Made by a program: the position numbers and the translations under genes. DNA of 64,000 nt from an uncultured Ulvibacter sp. (GTDB taxonomy: Bacteria; Bacteroidota; Bacteroidia; Flavobacteriales; Flavobacteriaceae): positions 104,135 to 168,134 of the forward strand of contig CALIAF010000036.1 of the NCBI GenBank assembly GCA_938041335.1. Reading direction: 5' to 3'. Of this stretch, positions 56,088 through 64,000 are shown piece by piece (positions within the stretch are counted from its first letter, which is position 1; each line of letters opens with the position of its first letter). The notes beneath the pieces were generated by a model. It did not search any database. It saw only the letters and a list, made by a program, of their open reading frames with translations, and had not been told where the DNA came from.

Positions 56088-57056
56088 ATGAGCATTTTAG
56101 TATATACAGAATCAGAAGGCGGAAAGTTCAAGAAAATCGCACTAGAAGCGGTGTCTTACGCAAAAGGAATTGCAGATATGATGGGAACATCTGTTACAGC
56201 TATTTCAGTAAATGGTGGTGACGCGAGCGCACTCGCTGCTTATGGCGCAGACAAGGTACTTGAAGTTGCAAACGACAAATTAAATAACTTTAACGCAGCG
56301 GCCTATGCAGATACGGTTGCTCAGGCGGCAAAGGCAGAAGGAGCCAAAGTAGTAATCCTTACCTCAAGTGCAGACAGTAAATTTATGGCGCCCTTGGTTG
56401 CTGTAAATCTAGAAGCGGGGTATGTTGCAAACGTAACGGCTTTACCCCTTAGCGACTCTCCTTTTAAAGTAACACATACCGTTTTTACAAACAAGGCTTT
56501 TGCTACTTCGGAAATAGCAACAGATGTAAAAATTATCGGACTTGGTAAAAATGCGTATGGTTTAAAAGAAAACAGTGGCGCGGGTGCTGCAGAAGCTTTC
56601 GCACCATCTTTAACTGAAGCAGATTTTTCAACCGAAGTGGTTTCTGTAGATAAAGCGACAGACAAGGTTACCATTGCAGATGCAGAAATCGTTGTGAGCG
56701 CAGGTCGTGGCCTAAAAGGTCCAGAAAACTGGGCAATGATAGAAGAAATGGCAGATATCTTAGGCGCAGCAACTGCGTGCTCTAAGCCTGTTAGTGATAT
56801 GGGATGGAGACCACATAGTGAACACGTGGGGCAAACTGGAAAACCAGTAGCATCTACTTTATATATCGCCATTGGTATTAGTGGAGCGATCCAGCATTTA
56901 GCTGGAATTAACTCTTCTAAAGTGAAGGTGGTGATTAATAACGACCCTGAAGCTCCTTTCTTTAAAGCAGCAGATTACGGGATTGTAGGTGATGCTTTTG
57001 AAGTAGTACCGCAACTCAATGAAAAGCTAAAAGAATTCAAGGCTCAAAATTCATAA
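56088..57056 (+). CDS. etfA: Electron transfer flavoprotein alpha subunit
   Basis: VVSAGRGLKGPENWAMIEEMADILGAATACSKPVSDMGWRPHSEHVGQTGKPVASTLYIAIGISGAIQHLAGI. Confidence 0.96.
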   Translation: MSILVYTESEGGKFKKIALEAVSYAKGIADMMGTSVTAISVNGGDASALAAYGADKVLEVANDKLNNFNAAAYADTVAQAAKAEGAKVVILTSSADSKFMAPLVAVNLEAGYVANVTALPLSDSPFKVTHTVFTNKAFATSEIATDVKIIGLGKNAYGLKENSGAGAAEAFAPSLTEADFSTEVVSVDKATDKVTIADAEIVVSAGRGLKGPENWAMIEEMADILGAATACSKPVSDMGWRPHSEHVGQTGKPVASTLYIAIGISGAIQHLAGINSSKVKVVINNDPEAPFFKAADYGIVGDAFEVVPQLNEKLKEFKAQNS

Positions 57057-57079
57057 TTTTTAGTATTTTGTACCCTTGT

Positions 57080-57131
57080 AAAAAAGGCTGTTTAAATATG
57101 GACAAACACCTATTTAAATAGCCTTTTTTAT
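57080..57131 (+). terminator. Intrinsic terminator after etfA
   Basis: aaaaaaggctgtttaaat...atttaaatagccttttttattt. Confidence 0.8.
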
Positions 57132-57179
57132 TTTCAGAAAGCAAAACTGCCTACTGAAATTGAAAACTGAAAACTGACC

Positions 57180-57809
57180 ATGAGTCTTGTACGCTTAAAT
57201 ATTAAAGGAATCTCTTATAGCCAAACGCAGAACGGCGCCTATGCGCTTATTCTAAATGAAGTGGATGGAGATCGCAAATTACCTATTATCATTGGAGCTT
57301 TTGAGGCACAATCCATCGCGATTGCCTTAGAAAAAGAAATTAAACCACCTCGCCCACTCACACACGACTTGTTTAAAAATTTTGCAGACAGATACGATAT
57401 TGTCATAAAACAAGTGATTATTCATAAACTAGTGGATGGCGTTTTTTACTCGAGTATTATATGCGAGCGCGAAAACATTGAAGAGATCGTTGACGCTAGA
57501 ACAAGTGATGCTATCGCATTGGCTTTACGTTTTAACGCTCCCATCTTCACATACAAAGACATACTAGATAGTGCTGGAGTGTATTTAAAAGCAGGCAACA
57601 AAGACGATAGTAAACCTGATATAGAAAACGAAGATGCACTAATTGAAGACCTCATTACTGGAGGTGACAAAGAAGTACTTAAGGCGGTCACAGAAAACTA
57701 TGCCAAGTACTCCAATAAAGAACTGAATAAAATGCTGGGCAAAGCTGTAGCAGATGAAGATTATGAAAAAGCCGCTAGACTGCGTGACGAAATATCTAAA
57801 AGAAAATAA
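57180..57809 (+). CDS. Bifunctional nuclease (BFN/DUF151) with C-terminal UVR-motif
   Basis: GAYALILNEVDGDRKLPIIIGAFEAQSIAIALE; C-terminal ADEDYEKAARLRDEI. Confidence 0.9.
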   Translation: MSLVRLNIKGISYSQTQNGAYALILNEVDGDRKLPIIIGAFEAQSIAIALEKEIKPPRPLTHDLFKNFADRYDIVIKQVIIHKLVDGVFYSSIICERENIEEIVDARTSDAIALALRFNAPIFTYKDILDSAGVYLKAGNKDDSKPDIENEDALIEDLITGGDKEVLKAVTENYAKYSNKELNKMLGKAVADEDYEKAARLRDEISKRK

Positions 57810-57832
57810 AAACTTAAACGACCCTTCGCCTT

Positions 57833-59560
57833 ATGCGTAATCTATTAATTTGTGCTCTATCTATTTTTACCTGCGCTATGGTGCAAGGTCAATCCATAGA
57901 ACGTGATTGGGATTTAGCCGCTATAACAAATACGGCAGGAGATTCAACAAATTCCTTTTTAGAGGCAGACACCTTTTCTTTTAAGGATGGAGCTTTTAAG
58001 TTTTCATCAACTGCAAAAAATAAGGAAGTTGCAAATGGAGATTATATTTATCAGGAAAATTTATTAGTTCTTTTTTTTTCACAACCTAAAGACACAATTA
58101 GCAGATATCGCATAACAGACCTTACTGACACTGCACTAACTTTTGTTGGGCCTGAAGCTATTTATAATCTTACTACCCCGGTGCAAGAAGAGACGACGGC
58201 CGTTATAGCTGCGGAAACATCAAACTCCAACCTAAAGCTAGACGAGTCAAAATCTGTCGGGATTACTGCTAACGGTATAGGTAGAGGATTAATAGGAATG
58301 GTGTTTTTACTGCTTGTATGTTTCTTACTCAGCGCAAATAGAAGAAAAATCAACTGGAGACTCGTAGGTTCTGGATTATTGATGCAAGTGGTTTTTGCGC
58401 TATTAGTTTTGAAGGTCCCTTTTGTGGCTAGAATATTTGACTTTATCTCTAGAAAAGTAGTCCAGTTTTTAAACTTTTCTGAGAAAGGCTCAGAGTTCCT
58501 TTTTGGTGGCTTAGTTACAGATATGAACACCTTTGGGTACATATTCGCATTTAAAGTATTACCAACCATCATCTTCTTTTCTGCCTTCACGTCTTTATTA
58601 TATTACTTAGGGATTCTGCAATTATTTGTAAAAGCTTTTGCCTGGATAATGAGTAAAACTATGCGCCTTAGTGGAGCAGAAAGTCTTGCTGCTGCTGCCA
58701 ATATATTTATAGGACAAACAGAGGCACCTTTAGTTGTAAAACCATACCTAGACAAAATGACCAAGTCTGAGATGCTATGCCTTATGGTAGGTGGTATGGC
58801 GACCATTGCCGGTGGTGTACTCGCTGCATTTATTGCCTTTCTGGGCGGTGATGATCCCGTAGAACAAGCTCTGTTTGCAAAACATTTATTAACAGCATCA
58901 ATCATGTCTGCGCCCGCTGCGATAATCATTGCAAAAATGCTCTATCCAGAAACAGAAGAAGTAGATCGAAAACTAGATATAAGTAAAGATAAGATAGGGA
59001 CAAACGTCCTTGACGCCATCTCCCGAGGTACCACAGAAGGTTTAAAATTAGCCGTAAACGTAGGTGCCATGTTATTAGTATTTACTGCAGTTATGGCGGT
59101 ATTTAATTGGATTTTTGTTGATTGGATAGGAGCACCATTAGGATTAAACGAAAAAATAGCCGTTGCAACAGATGGGCGCTATGAAGGGCTCTCCCTTCAA
59201 TATTTACTAGGAAACATCTTTGCGCCAGTCGCTTGGATAATAGGCGTACCAACAGAAGATATTACAGCCGTTGGACAACTCTTAGGAGAAAAAACGATAC
59301 TCAATGAATTCTTTGCATACGCATCACTTAGCGGAATGAAAGCTTCAGGAACAATTGTTCATTATCGTTCTGTTGTAATCGCAACCTACGCACTATGTGG
59401 TTTTGCTAACTTTGCCTCTATTGGGATACAAATAGGTGGAATAGGCGTACTTGCCCCTAAACAACGTGGCACCTTAGCTAAGTTTGGAATCAAAGCACTA
59501 ATAGGCGGGACTATTGCAGCACTTTTAACAGCTACTATTGCTGGAATGCTGATTGGATGA
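57833..59560 (+). CDS. nupC: NupC-family concentrative nucleoside transporter with N-terminal secreted lipocalin-like extension
   Basis: Signal peptide + ~120 aa extracytoplasmic region, then NupC core (FIGQTEAPLVVKPYLDKMTKSEMLCLMVGGMATIAGGVLAAF; ICGFANFASIGIQIGGIG-like LCGFANFASIGIQIGGIG). Confidence 0.9.
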   Translation: MRNLLICALSIFTCAMVQGQSIERDWDLAAITNTAGDSTNSFLEADTFSFKDGAFKFSSTAKNKEVANGDYIYQENLLVLFFSQPKDTISRYRITDLTDTALTFVGPEAIYNLTTPVQEETTAVIAAETSNSNLKLDESKSVGITANGIGRGLIGMVFLLLVCFLLSANRRKINWRLVGSGLLMQVVFALLVLKVPFVARIFDFISRKVVQFLNFSEKGSEFLFGGLVTDMNTFGYIFAFKVLPTIIFFSAFTSLLYYLGILQLFVKAFAWIMSKTMRLSGAESLAAAANIFIGQTEAPLVVKPYLDKMTKSEMLCLMVGGMATIAGGVLAAFIAFLGGDDPVEQALFAKHLLTASIMSAPAAIIIAKMLYPETEEVDRKLDISKDKIGTNVLDAISRGTTEGLKLAVNVGAMLLVFTAVMAVFNWIFVDWIGAPLGLNEKIAVATDGRYEGLSLQYLLGNIFAPVAWIIGVPTEDITAVGQLLGEKTILNEFFAYASLSGMKASGTIVHYRSVVIATYALCGFANFASIGIQIGGIGVLAPKQRGTLAKFGIKALIGGTIAALLTATIAGMLIG

Positions 59561-59690
59561 TACGGTTCTTGTTTTTCTTAACTAAAATTGGGTTAATAAC
59601 TTATAATAAATCCCTTTAATTATAGTTAACAGAAGGCTGCTACTTTTATATTTTTAGAACATCAAATACTAATAAGTATTAATTAAAGGG

Positions 59691-59710
59691 ATACCCGCCT
59701 ACGCGGGCAT
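59691..59710. repeat. CCCGC-CTAC-GCGGG palindrome abutting the thyA start codon
   Basis: atacccgc-ctac-gcgggcat, ends 4 nt before ATG at 59715. Confidence 0.8.
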
Positions 59711-59714
59711 TATT

Positions 59715-60539
59715 ATGAAGCAATATCACGACTTACTCAAACACGTTCTAAAAGAAGGAATAGAAAAATCTGACCGCACAGGTACGGGTACAAAAAGTGT
59801 TTTTGGCCATCAAATGCGTTTTGACCTCAGTGAAGGTTTCCCTATGGTGACCACAAAAAAAGTGCATTTAAAATCAATTATTTACGAACTCCTTTGGTTT
59901 TTAAAAGGCGATACAAATATTAATTACCTTAAAGAAAACGGGGTGCGTATCTGGAACGAATGGGCAGATGACAATGGTGACCTTGGCCCTGTTTATGGAC
60001 ATCAATGGCGCAACTGGAACAGTGAAGGCATTGATCAAATTGCAGACATTATTGAAACACTTAAGAAAAACCCTGACAGCCGCAGGATGATGGTAAGCGC
60101 CTGGAACCCTAGTGTGATGCCAGATACTAGCAAACCTTTTTCTGATAATGTAGCCAATGGAAAAGCGGCTTTACCACCGTGTCACGCATTTTTCCAGTTT
60201 TATGTAGCCAACGGAAAACTGTCATGTCAATTGTACCAACGAAGCGCAGACATATTTTTAGGCGTACCTTTTAACATTGCATCTTATGCTTTGTTTACAA
60301 TGATGATGGCACAAGTTTGCGGTTATGAAGCGGGAGATTTTATTCATACTTTTGGCGACGCTCACATTTACAACAATCACATGGAGCAAATTGAGCTACA
60401 ATTATCAAGAGATCTGCGTCCTTTGCCGAAAATGACAATAGATCCAGCAGTAAAAGACATTTTTGGCTTCACTTTTGATAGCTTTACATTAACTAATTAT
60501 AATCCGCATCCGCACATTAAAGGTGCTGTTGCCATCTAA
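59715..60539 (+). CDS. thyA: Thymidylate synthase
   Basis: [80 protein letters not shown]. Confidence 0.98.
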   Translation: MKQYHDLLKHVLKEGIEKSDRTGTGTKSVFGHQMRFDLSEGFPMVTTKKVHLKSIIYELLWFLKGDTNINYLKENGVRIWNEWADDNGDLGPVYGHQWRNWNSEGIDQIADIIETLKKNPDSRRMMVSAWNPSVMPDTSKPFSDNVANGKAALPPCHAFFQFYVANGKLSCQLYQRSADIFLGVPFNIASYALFTMMMAQVCGYEAGDFIHTFGDAHIYNNHMEQIELQLSRDLRPLPKMTIDPAVKDIFGFTFDSFTLTNYNPHPHIKGAVAI

Positions 60540-60549
60540 ACCCTACTAA

Positions 60550-60978
60550 ATGAAAAATATCCTACTAGTTTTTGCCCTTATTTTATCTACTGCAACATTT
60601 GCCCAAGAAGATTGGGGAGATATTAAAGGAAACACAATTACCATGACAGAGGTTGCACCAGTATGGCCTGGTTGTTCAGGATCTACAGCTGCAAAGAAGG
60701 CTTGCTTCAACAAAAATCTTAACCAACATATCGTGACTAACTTTAAGTATCCTATGGAGGAATACAAAAAGAACATTCAAGGAAGAGTGGTTGTAGATTT
60801 TGTGATCAATGAAGAAGGTAAGCCAGAAATACAAAGCATTACTGGAGGGAATAAAGGATTACAAAATGAAGCAAGACGTAGTATTATGTTAATACCACAA
60901 ATGAAGCCTGGAATGTTAGCTGGAAAGCCAAGAGCAATCAAGTATAAAGTGCCTTTCAACTTTAAGACTGGGAAATAA
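60550..60978 (+). CDS. TonB C-terminal domain (energy transducer-like) secreted protein
   Basis: Signal peptide; VAPVWPGCSG...IQGRVVVDFVINEEGKPEIQSITGGNKGLQNEARRSIMLIPQMKPGMLAGKP. Confidence 0.78.
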   Translation: MKNILLVFALILSTATFAQEDWGDIKGNTITMTEVAPVWPGCSGSTAAKKACFNKNLNQHIVTNFKYPMEEYKKNIQGRVVVDFVINEEGKPEIQSITGGNKGLQNEARRSIMLIPQMKPGMLAGKPRAIKYKVPFNFKTGK

Positions 60979-60979
60979 G

Positions 60980-61471
60980 GTGAATTTCTTTAAAAAATAT
61001 ATAATAGCGACCGTATTTATTATGATAAGTGCGGTCTCTTTTTGTCAAAAAAATGAAACAGTTCCATTTGCCAGTTTAGAAAAAGTACCCGTCTACCCGG
61101 GTTGCGAAATTTACCAGACCAACTTAGATTTAAAAAAATGCTTATCACAAAAACTAAGAGAATTTGTAAGTCACAACTTTCATGTTTCTGTAGGTAAATC
61201 TTCACCATTAGCAGGAAGACAACGTATTAGCATACAGTTTAGAATTAATAAAGAAGGTAAAGTAGATGATGTGAAAGCAAGAGGACCTCATCCTGCTCTT
61301 GAGAGAGAGGCGAAACGCGTTATGGCAGATGTACCAGCTATGAAACCTGGAATAGAAAAGGGTAAACCCGTAGGCGTGCTATATTCATTACCAATAATAT
61401 TTGGAAAAGAAACTAATGAGCAGAAGAAAGCTAGAAAAAAACAAGAGCGAAAAACCAAAAAGACAAGTTAA
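60980..61471 (+). CDS. TonB C-terminal-like secreted protein, paralog of the previous gene
   Basis: GTG start; VPVYPGCEIYQ...RISIQFRINKEGKVDDVKARGPHPALEREAKRVMADVPAMKPGIEKGKPVGV. Confidence 0.72.
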   Translation: MNFFKKYIIATVFIMISAVSFCQKNETVPFASLEKVPVYPGCEIYQTNLDLKKCLSQKLREFVSHNFHVSVGKSSPLAGRQRISIQFRINKEGKVDDVKARGPHPALEREAKRVMADVPAMKPGIEKGKPVGVLYSLPIIFGKETNEQKKARKKQERKTKKTS

Positions 61472-61560
61472 TAGCCAGCTTTAACATGTCTTAAACATAA
61501 TTACTTTTAAAAATAAGTATCTTTAGAGTGTCTCGACTAATAGGTCAAGACACTTTTTTT

Positions 61561-62724
61561 ATGACTGAAAAAGACACCCTTATTTCTTTTTTTTCTGAAA
61601 CGCGTTTACAAACAGAGACGCTTTGCAAGCCATTAGAAATAGAAGATTATGTAGTACAACCCATTGATGACGTCTCGCCGCCTAAATGGCATTTAGGACA
61701 CTCTACATGGTTTTTTGAAGAATTCATTCTAAAACATTATAAACCCAACTATCAGCTTTATAATGAAGATTTTGCCTTCGTTTTTAACAGCTATTATGAG
61801 ACGCTGGGCAAAAGAGTAGTGCGCAGTGATCGCGGAAATCTCTCTCGACCTAGTGTTGCTCAAGTGTATGAGTATCGGCACTATGTGACCAAAGAATTAG
61901 AAGAATTATTATCTCAGCATATTTCCGAAGCTATTAAAGCACTGCTGCTAGTTGGCATACATCACGAAAAACAACACCAAGAATTACTGCTTACAGATAT
62001 AAAATATATTTTAGGCAACAATCCTTTATTACCTGCTTATACTAATCAAATAAAAGAGCACAAGTCGATTGCGATTTCTAACCAATGGATTGCTATAACA
62101 GAAGGTATTTATGAAATTGGACATCTAGACACATCCCAATTTCATTATGACAACGAGCTGGGTAGACACAAAACATACTTACACGATTATCGTATTTGTA
62201 ACAACCTCGTGACGAATGCAGAATACATAGATTTTATTGAAAATGGAGGGTATAAAGATTTTAACCTTTGGCACGCTGAGGCTTGGGATTGGATAAAAAC
62301 GCAACACATTACACAACCCATGTATTGGCATAAAATAGACGGACACTGGCATCATTACACCTTAAATGGTTTACATAAAATAGACCCAGACACTCCAGTG
62401 ACTCACATTTCTTATTTTGAGGCATTTGCGTACGCACAATATAAAAATTGCCGCTTGCCTACGGAGTTTGAATGGGAAGCCGCGCAAAGCAAATTTAACT
62501 GGGGACAACGCTGGGAATGGACAGAGAGCGCCTATCTCCCCTATCCCAATTATGTGAAACCACCTGGAGCTTTGGGTGAATATAATGGTAAATTTATGGT
62601 GAACCAGAAAGTTCTGCGAGGTGGCTCTATTGCAACCGCCTCAAATCATACAAGGTCCACTTACCGTAATTTTTTTCAAACTAATTTACGCTGGCAATAC
62701 ACCGGCATCAGACTCGCAAAATAA
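61561..62724 (+). CDS. egtB: Ergothioneine biosynthesis protein EgtB-like sulfoxide synthase (DinB_2 + FGE-sulfatase fold)
   Basis: PKWHLGHSTWFFEEFIL, GIHHEKQHQELLLTDIKYIL, C-terminal RLPTEFEWEAAQ...LRGGSIATASNHTRSTYRNFF. Confidence 0.92.
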   Translation: MTEKDTLISFFSETRLQTETLCKPLEIEDYVVQPIDDVSPPKWHLGHSTWFFEEFILKHYKPNYQLYNEDFAFVFNSYYETLGKRVVRSDRGNLSRPSVAQVYEYRHYVTKELEELLSQHISEAIKALLLVGIHHEKQHQELLLTDIKYILGNNPLLPAYTNQIKEHKSIAISNQWIAITEGIYEIGHLDTSQFHYDNELGRHKTYLHDYRICNNLVTNAEYIDFIENGGYKDFNLWHAEAWDWIKTQHITQPMYWHKIDGHWHHYTLNGLHKIDPDTPVTHISYFEAFAYAQYKNCRLPTEFEWEAAQSKFNWGQRWEWTESAYLPYPNYVKPPGALGEYNGKFMVNQKVLRGGSIATASNHTRSTYRNFFQTNLRWQYTGIRLAK

Positions 62725-63690
62725 ATGACTTCGGAAACATTAAATACATTAGATACATCTTTTAAAAAGGAAGTTTATGAAGGCTTGACCAGTTCACTTA
62801 AATATCTTTCATCAAAATATATTTACGATAAAAAAGGAGATAAGTTATTTCAAGATATTATGGGCATGCCATCCTATTACTTGACAGACTGTGAGTATGA
62901 AATCTTCTCACAACAAAAGGTAGAAATTGCAGCTCTTTTTGAAACAAAAGGAGGTTTTGACCTCATCGAGCTAGGTGCCGGTGATGGCAAAAAAACAAAA
63001 GTGTTGCTCAAACATCTAGTTGACAACAAATCAGTCTTTACCTACAAACCCATAGATATAAGCCAAAATGCGATAGACTCTCTGTCCGTTAAGCTTTCTG
63101 AAGAGATCCCCAACCTTGCTGTAGATGCTGAAATTGGAGAATACTTTGAAGTCCTAGATCGTTTAAAGCAATTGGACGCTAGAAAAAAAGTGATTATGGT
63201 TCTAGGTTCAAACATAGGAAATCTATTACACCCAAGAGCGATCCAATTTTTGACGCAATTAAAAGACACAATGAATCAAGGTGATTTACTGTTTATGGGC
63301 TTTGATCAAAAGAAGGATCCAGAGATAATCTTAGATGCTTATAATGATCCTGAAGGGATTACAGAAGCCTTCAACAAGAATCTTTTGCATCGCATAAATA
63401 CTGAGCTTGGCGGAAATTTTAATGTAGATACCTTTAAACACTGGGAAGTATACGACCCAGAAACGGGTACTGCAAAGAGCTTTTTAGTTTCTCAAAAGGC
63501 GCAAGAAGTAACAATTGAATCAATTAATCTTACCATAGCGTTTAAACCTTGGGAGACCATACATACCGAAATCTCACAAAAATATGACGATGAAGTTGTG
63601 CATTGGCTTGCAAAGGAATCTGGTCTTAAAATCAAAACAGATTTTATAGACTCAAAAGGATATTATAAAAATTATGTATTTTTAAAGTGA
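62725..63690 (+). CDS. egtD: L-histidine N(alpha)-methyltransferase EgtD-like
   Basis: LIELGAGDGKKTKVLLKHL, VLGSNIGNLL, MGFDQKKDPEIILDAYNDPEGITEAFNKNLLHRINTELGGNF. Confidence 0.93.
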   Translation: MTSETLNTLDTSFKKEVYEGLTSSLKYLSSKYIYDKKGDKLFQDIMGMPSYYLTDCEYEIFSQQKVEIAALFETKGGFDLIELGAGDGKKTKVLLKHLVDNKSVFTYKPIDISQNAIDSLSVKLSEEIPNLAVDAEIGEYFEVLDRLKQLDARKKVIMVLGSNIGNLLHPRAIQFLTQLKDTMNQGDLLFMGFDQKKDPEIILDAYNDPEGITEAFNKNLLHRINTELGGNFNVDTFKHWEVYDPETGTAKSFLVSQKAQEVTIESINLTIAFKPWETIHTEISQKYDDEVVHWLAKESGLKIKTDFIDSKGYYKNYVFLK

Positions 63691-63718
63691 GAAGGAGTAC
63701 TAAAATAAACTCTATATT

Positions 63719-64000
63719 ATGAAAGCAACATGGAACAATCAAGTCATTGCAGAAAGTGACAATACTGTAGTCATTGAGAATAATCATTATTTTCCTGCTG
63801 ATAGCATTAAGAAAGCATATTTTAAAAGTAGTGAAACACAATCCAATTGCCCGTGGAAAGGTGTTGCCTCTTATTTCACGCTTGAAGTTGACGGAGTTGA
63901 AAACAAAGATGCTGCCTGGTTTTACCCAAAAACCTCACACGCAGCAAAAGCCATTGAAGGCCATATCGCTTTCTGGAAAGGGGTGAATATTACTGAATAA
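63719..64000 (+). CDS. DUF427 domain protein
   Basis: 93 aa; WNNQVIAESDNTVVIENNHYFPADSIKKAYFKSSETQSNCPWKGVASYFTLEVDG. Confidence 0.9.
   Translation: MKATWNNQVIAESDNTVVIENNHYFPADSIKKAYFKSSETQSNCPWKGVASYFTLEVDGVENKDAAWFYPKTSHAAKAIEGHIAFWKGVNITE

Noticed and set aside
56321-56872. 183 aa minus-strand ORF
   Set aside because: Antisense to etfA, which has clear family motifs.
1-64000. tRNA, rRNA, classical IS transposase, phage or restriction-modification genes
   Set aside because: None recognised when reading the ORFs and the intergenic regions; a tRNAscan/Infernal run would be needed to exclude small RNAs.

Overview
The window is AT-rich chromosomal DNA from a marine-type Flavobacteriaceae member; the taxon is inferred from T9SS sorting domains, GLPGLI-family proteins and gene content. 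Most of it can be annotated. Main blocks: (i) 1-8.2 kb, a glucosaminidase fragment, a PLP-dependent deaminase, three tandem secreted paralogs and a T9SS choice-of-anchor B protein; (ii) 8.5-10.5 kb, hutU; (iii) 11.2-29.3 kb, a long minus-strand phenylacetyl-CoA catabolic cluster (paaE-A-B-C-D-G-H-I-J-Z-F-like-Y) collinear with a 2-oxo acid dehydrogenase E2/E1 pair and a TetR regulator, with a PaaR-like operator upstream of paaE and a divergent aromatic amino acid hydroxylase; (iv) 32.3-35.4 kb, two duplicated small genes plus a membrane protein, histidine kinase and response regulator; (v) 36-43.5 kb, an outer membrane receptor, two GLPGLI genes and a second two-component system with a duplicated response-regulator 3' end; (vi) 44-64 kb, mostly housekeeping genes (hppA, ppa, pdhB, etfBA, nupC, thyA) and an ergothioneine-type egtB-egtD pair. 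The most unusual signal is in the paa/E2/E1 cluster. Many of its intergenic gaps hold palindromic elements from several families. Two four-helix-bundle (S23/IVP-like) genes are each bracketed by repeats: one by a perfect 21-nt terminal inverted repeat, the other by ~115-nt direct repeats that copy the end of the E2 gene. A GIY-YIG nuclease gene is flanked by palindromes. Several palindromes also lie in frame inside coding genes (E1, E2, probably phhA, and the PaaH N-terminus). Two genes look disrupted: an NTF2/SnoaL-like gene with a TGA at an expected Trp, and an App1/DUF2183 gene with a frameshift. All calls come from reading the sequence and the supplied ORFs; no database search was run.
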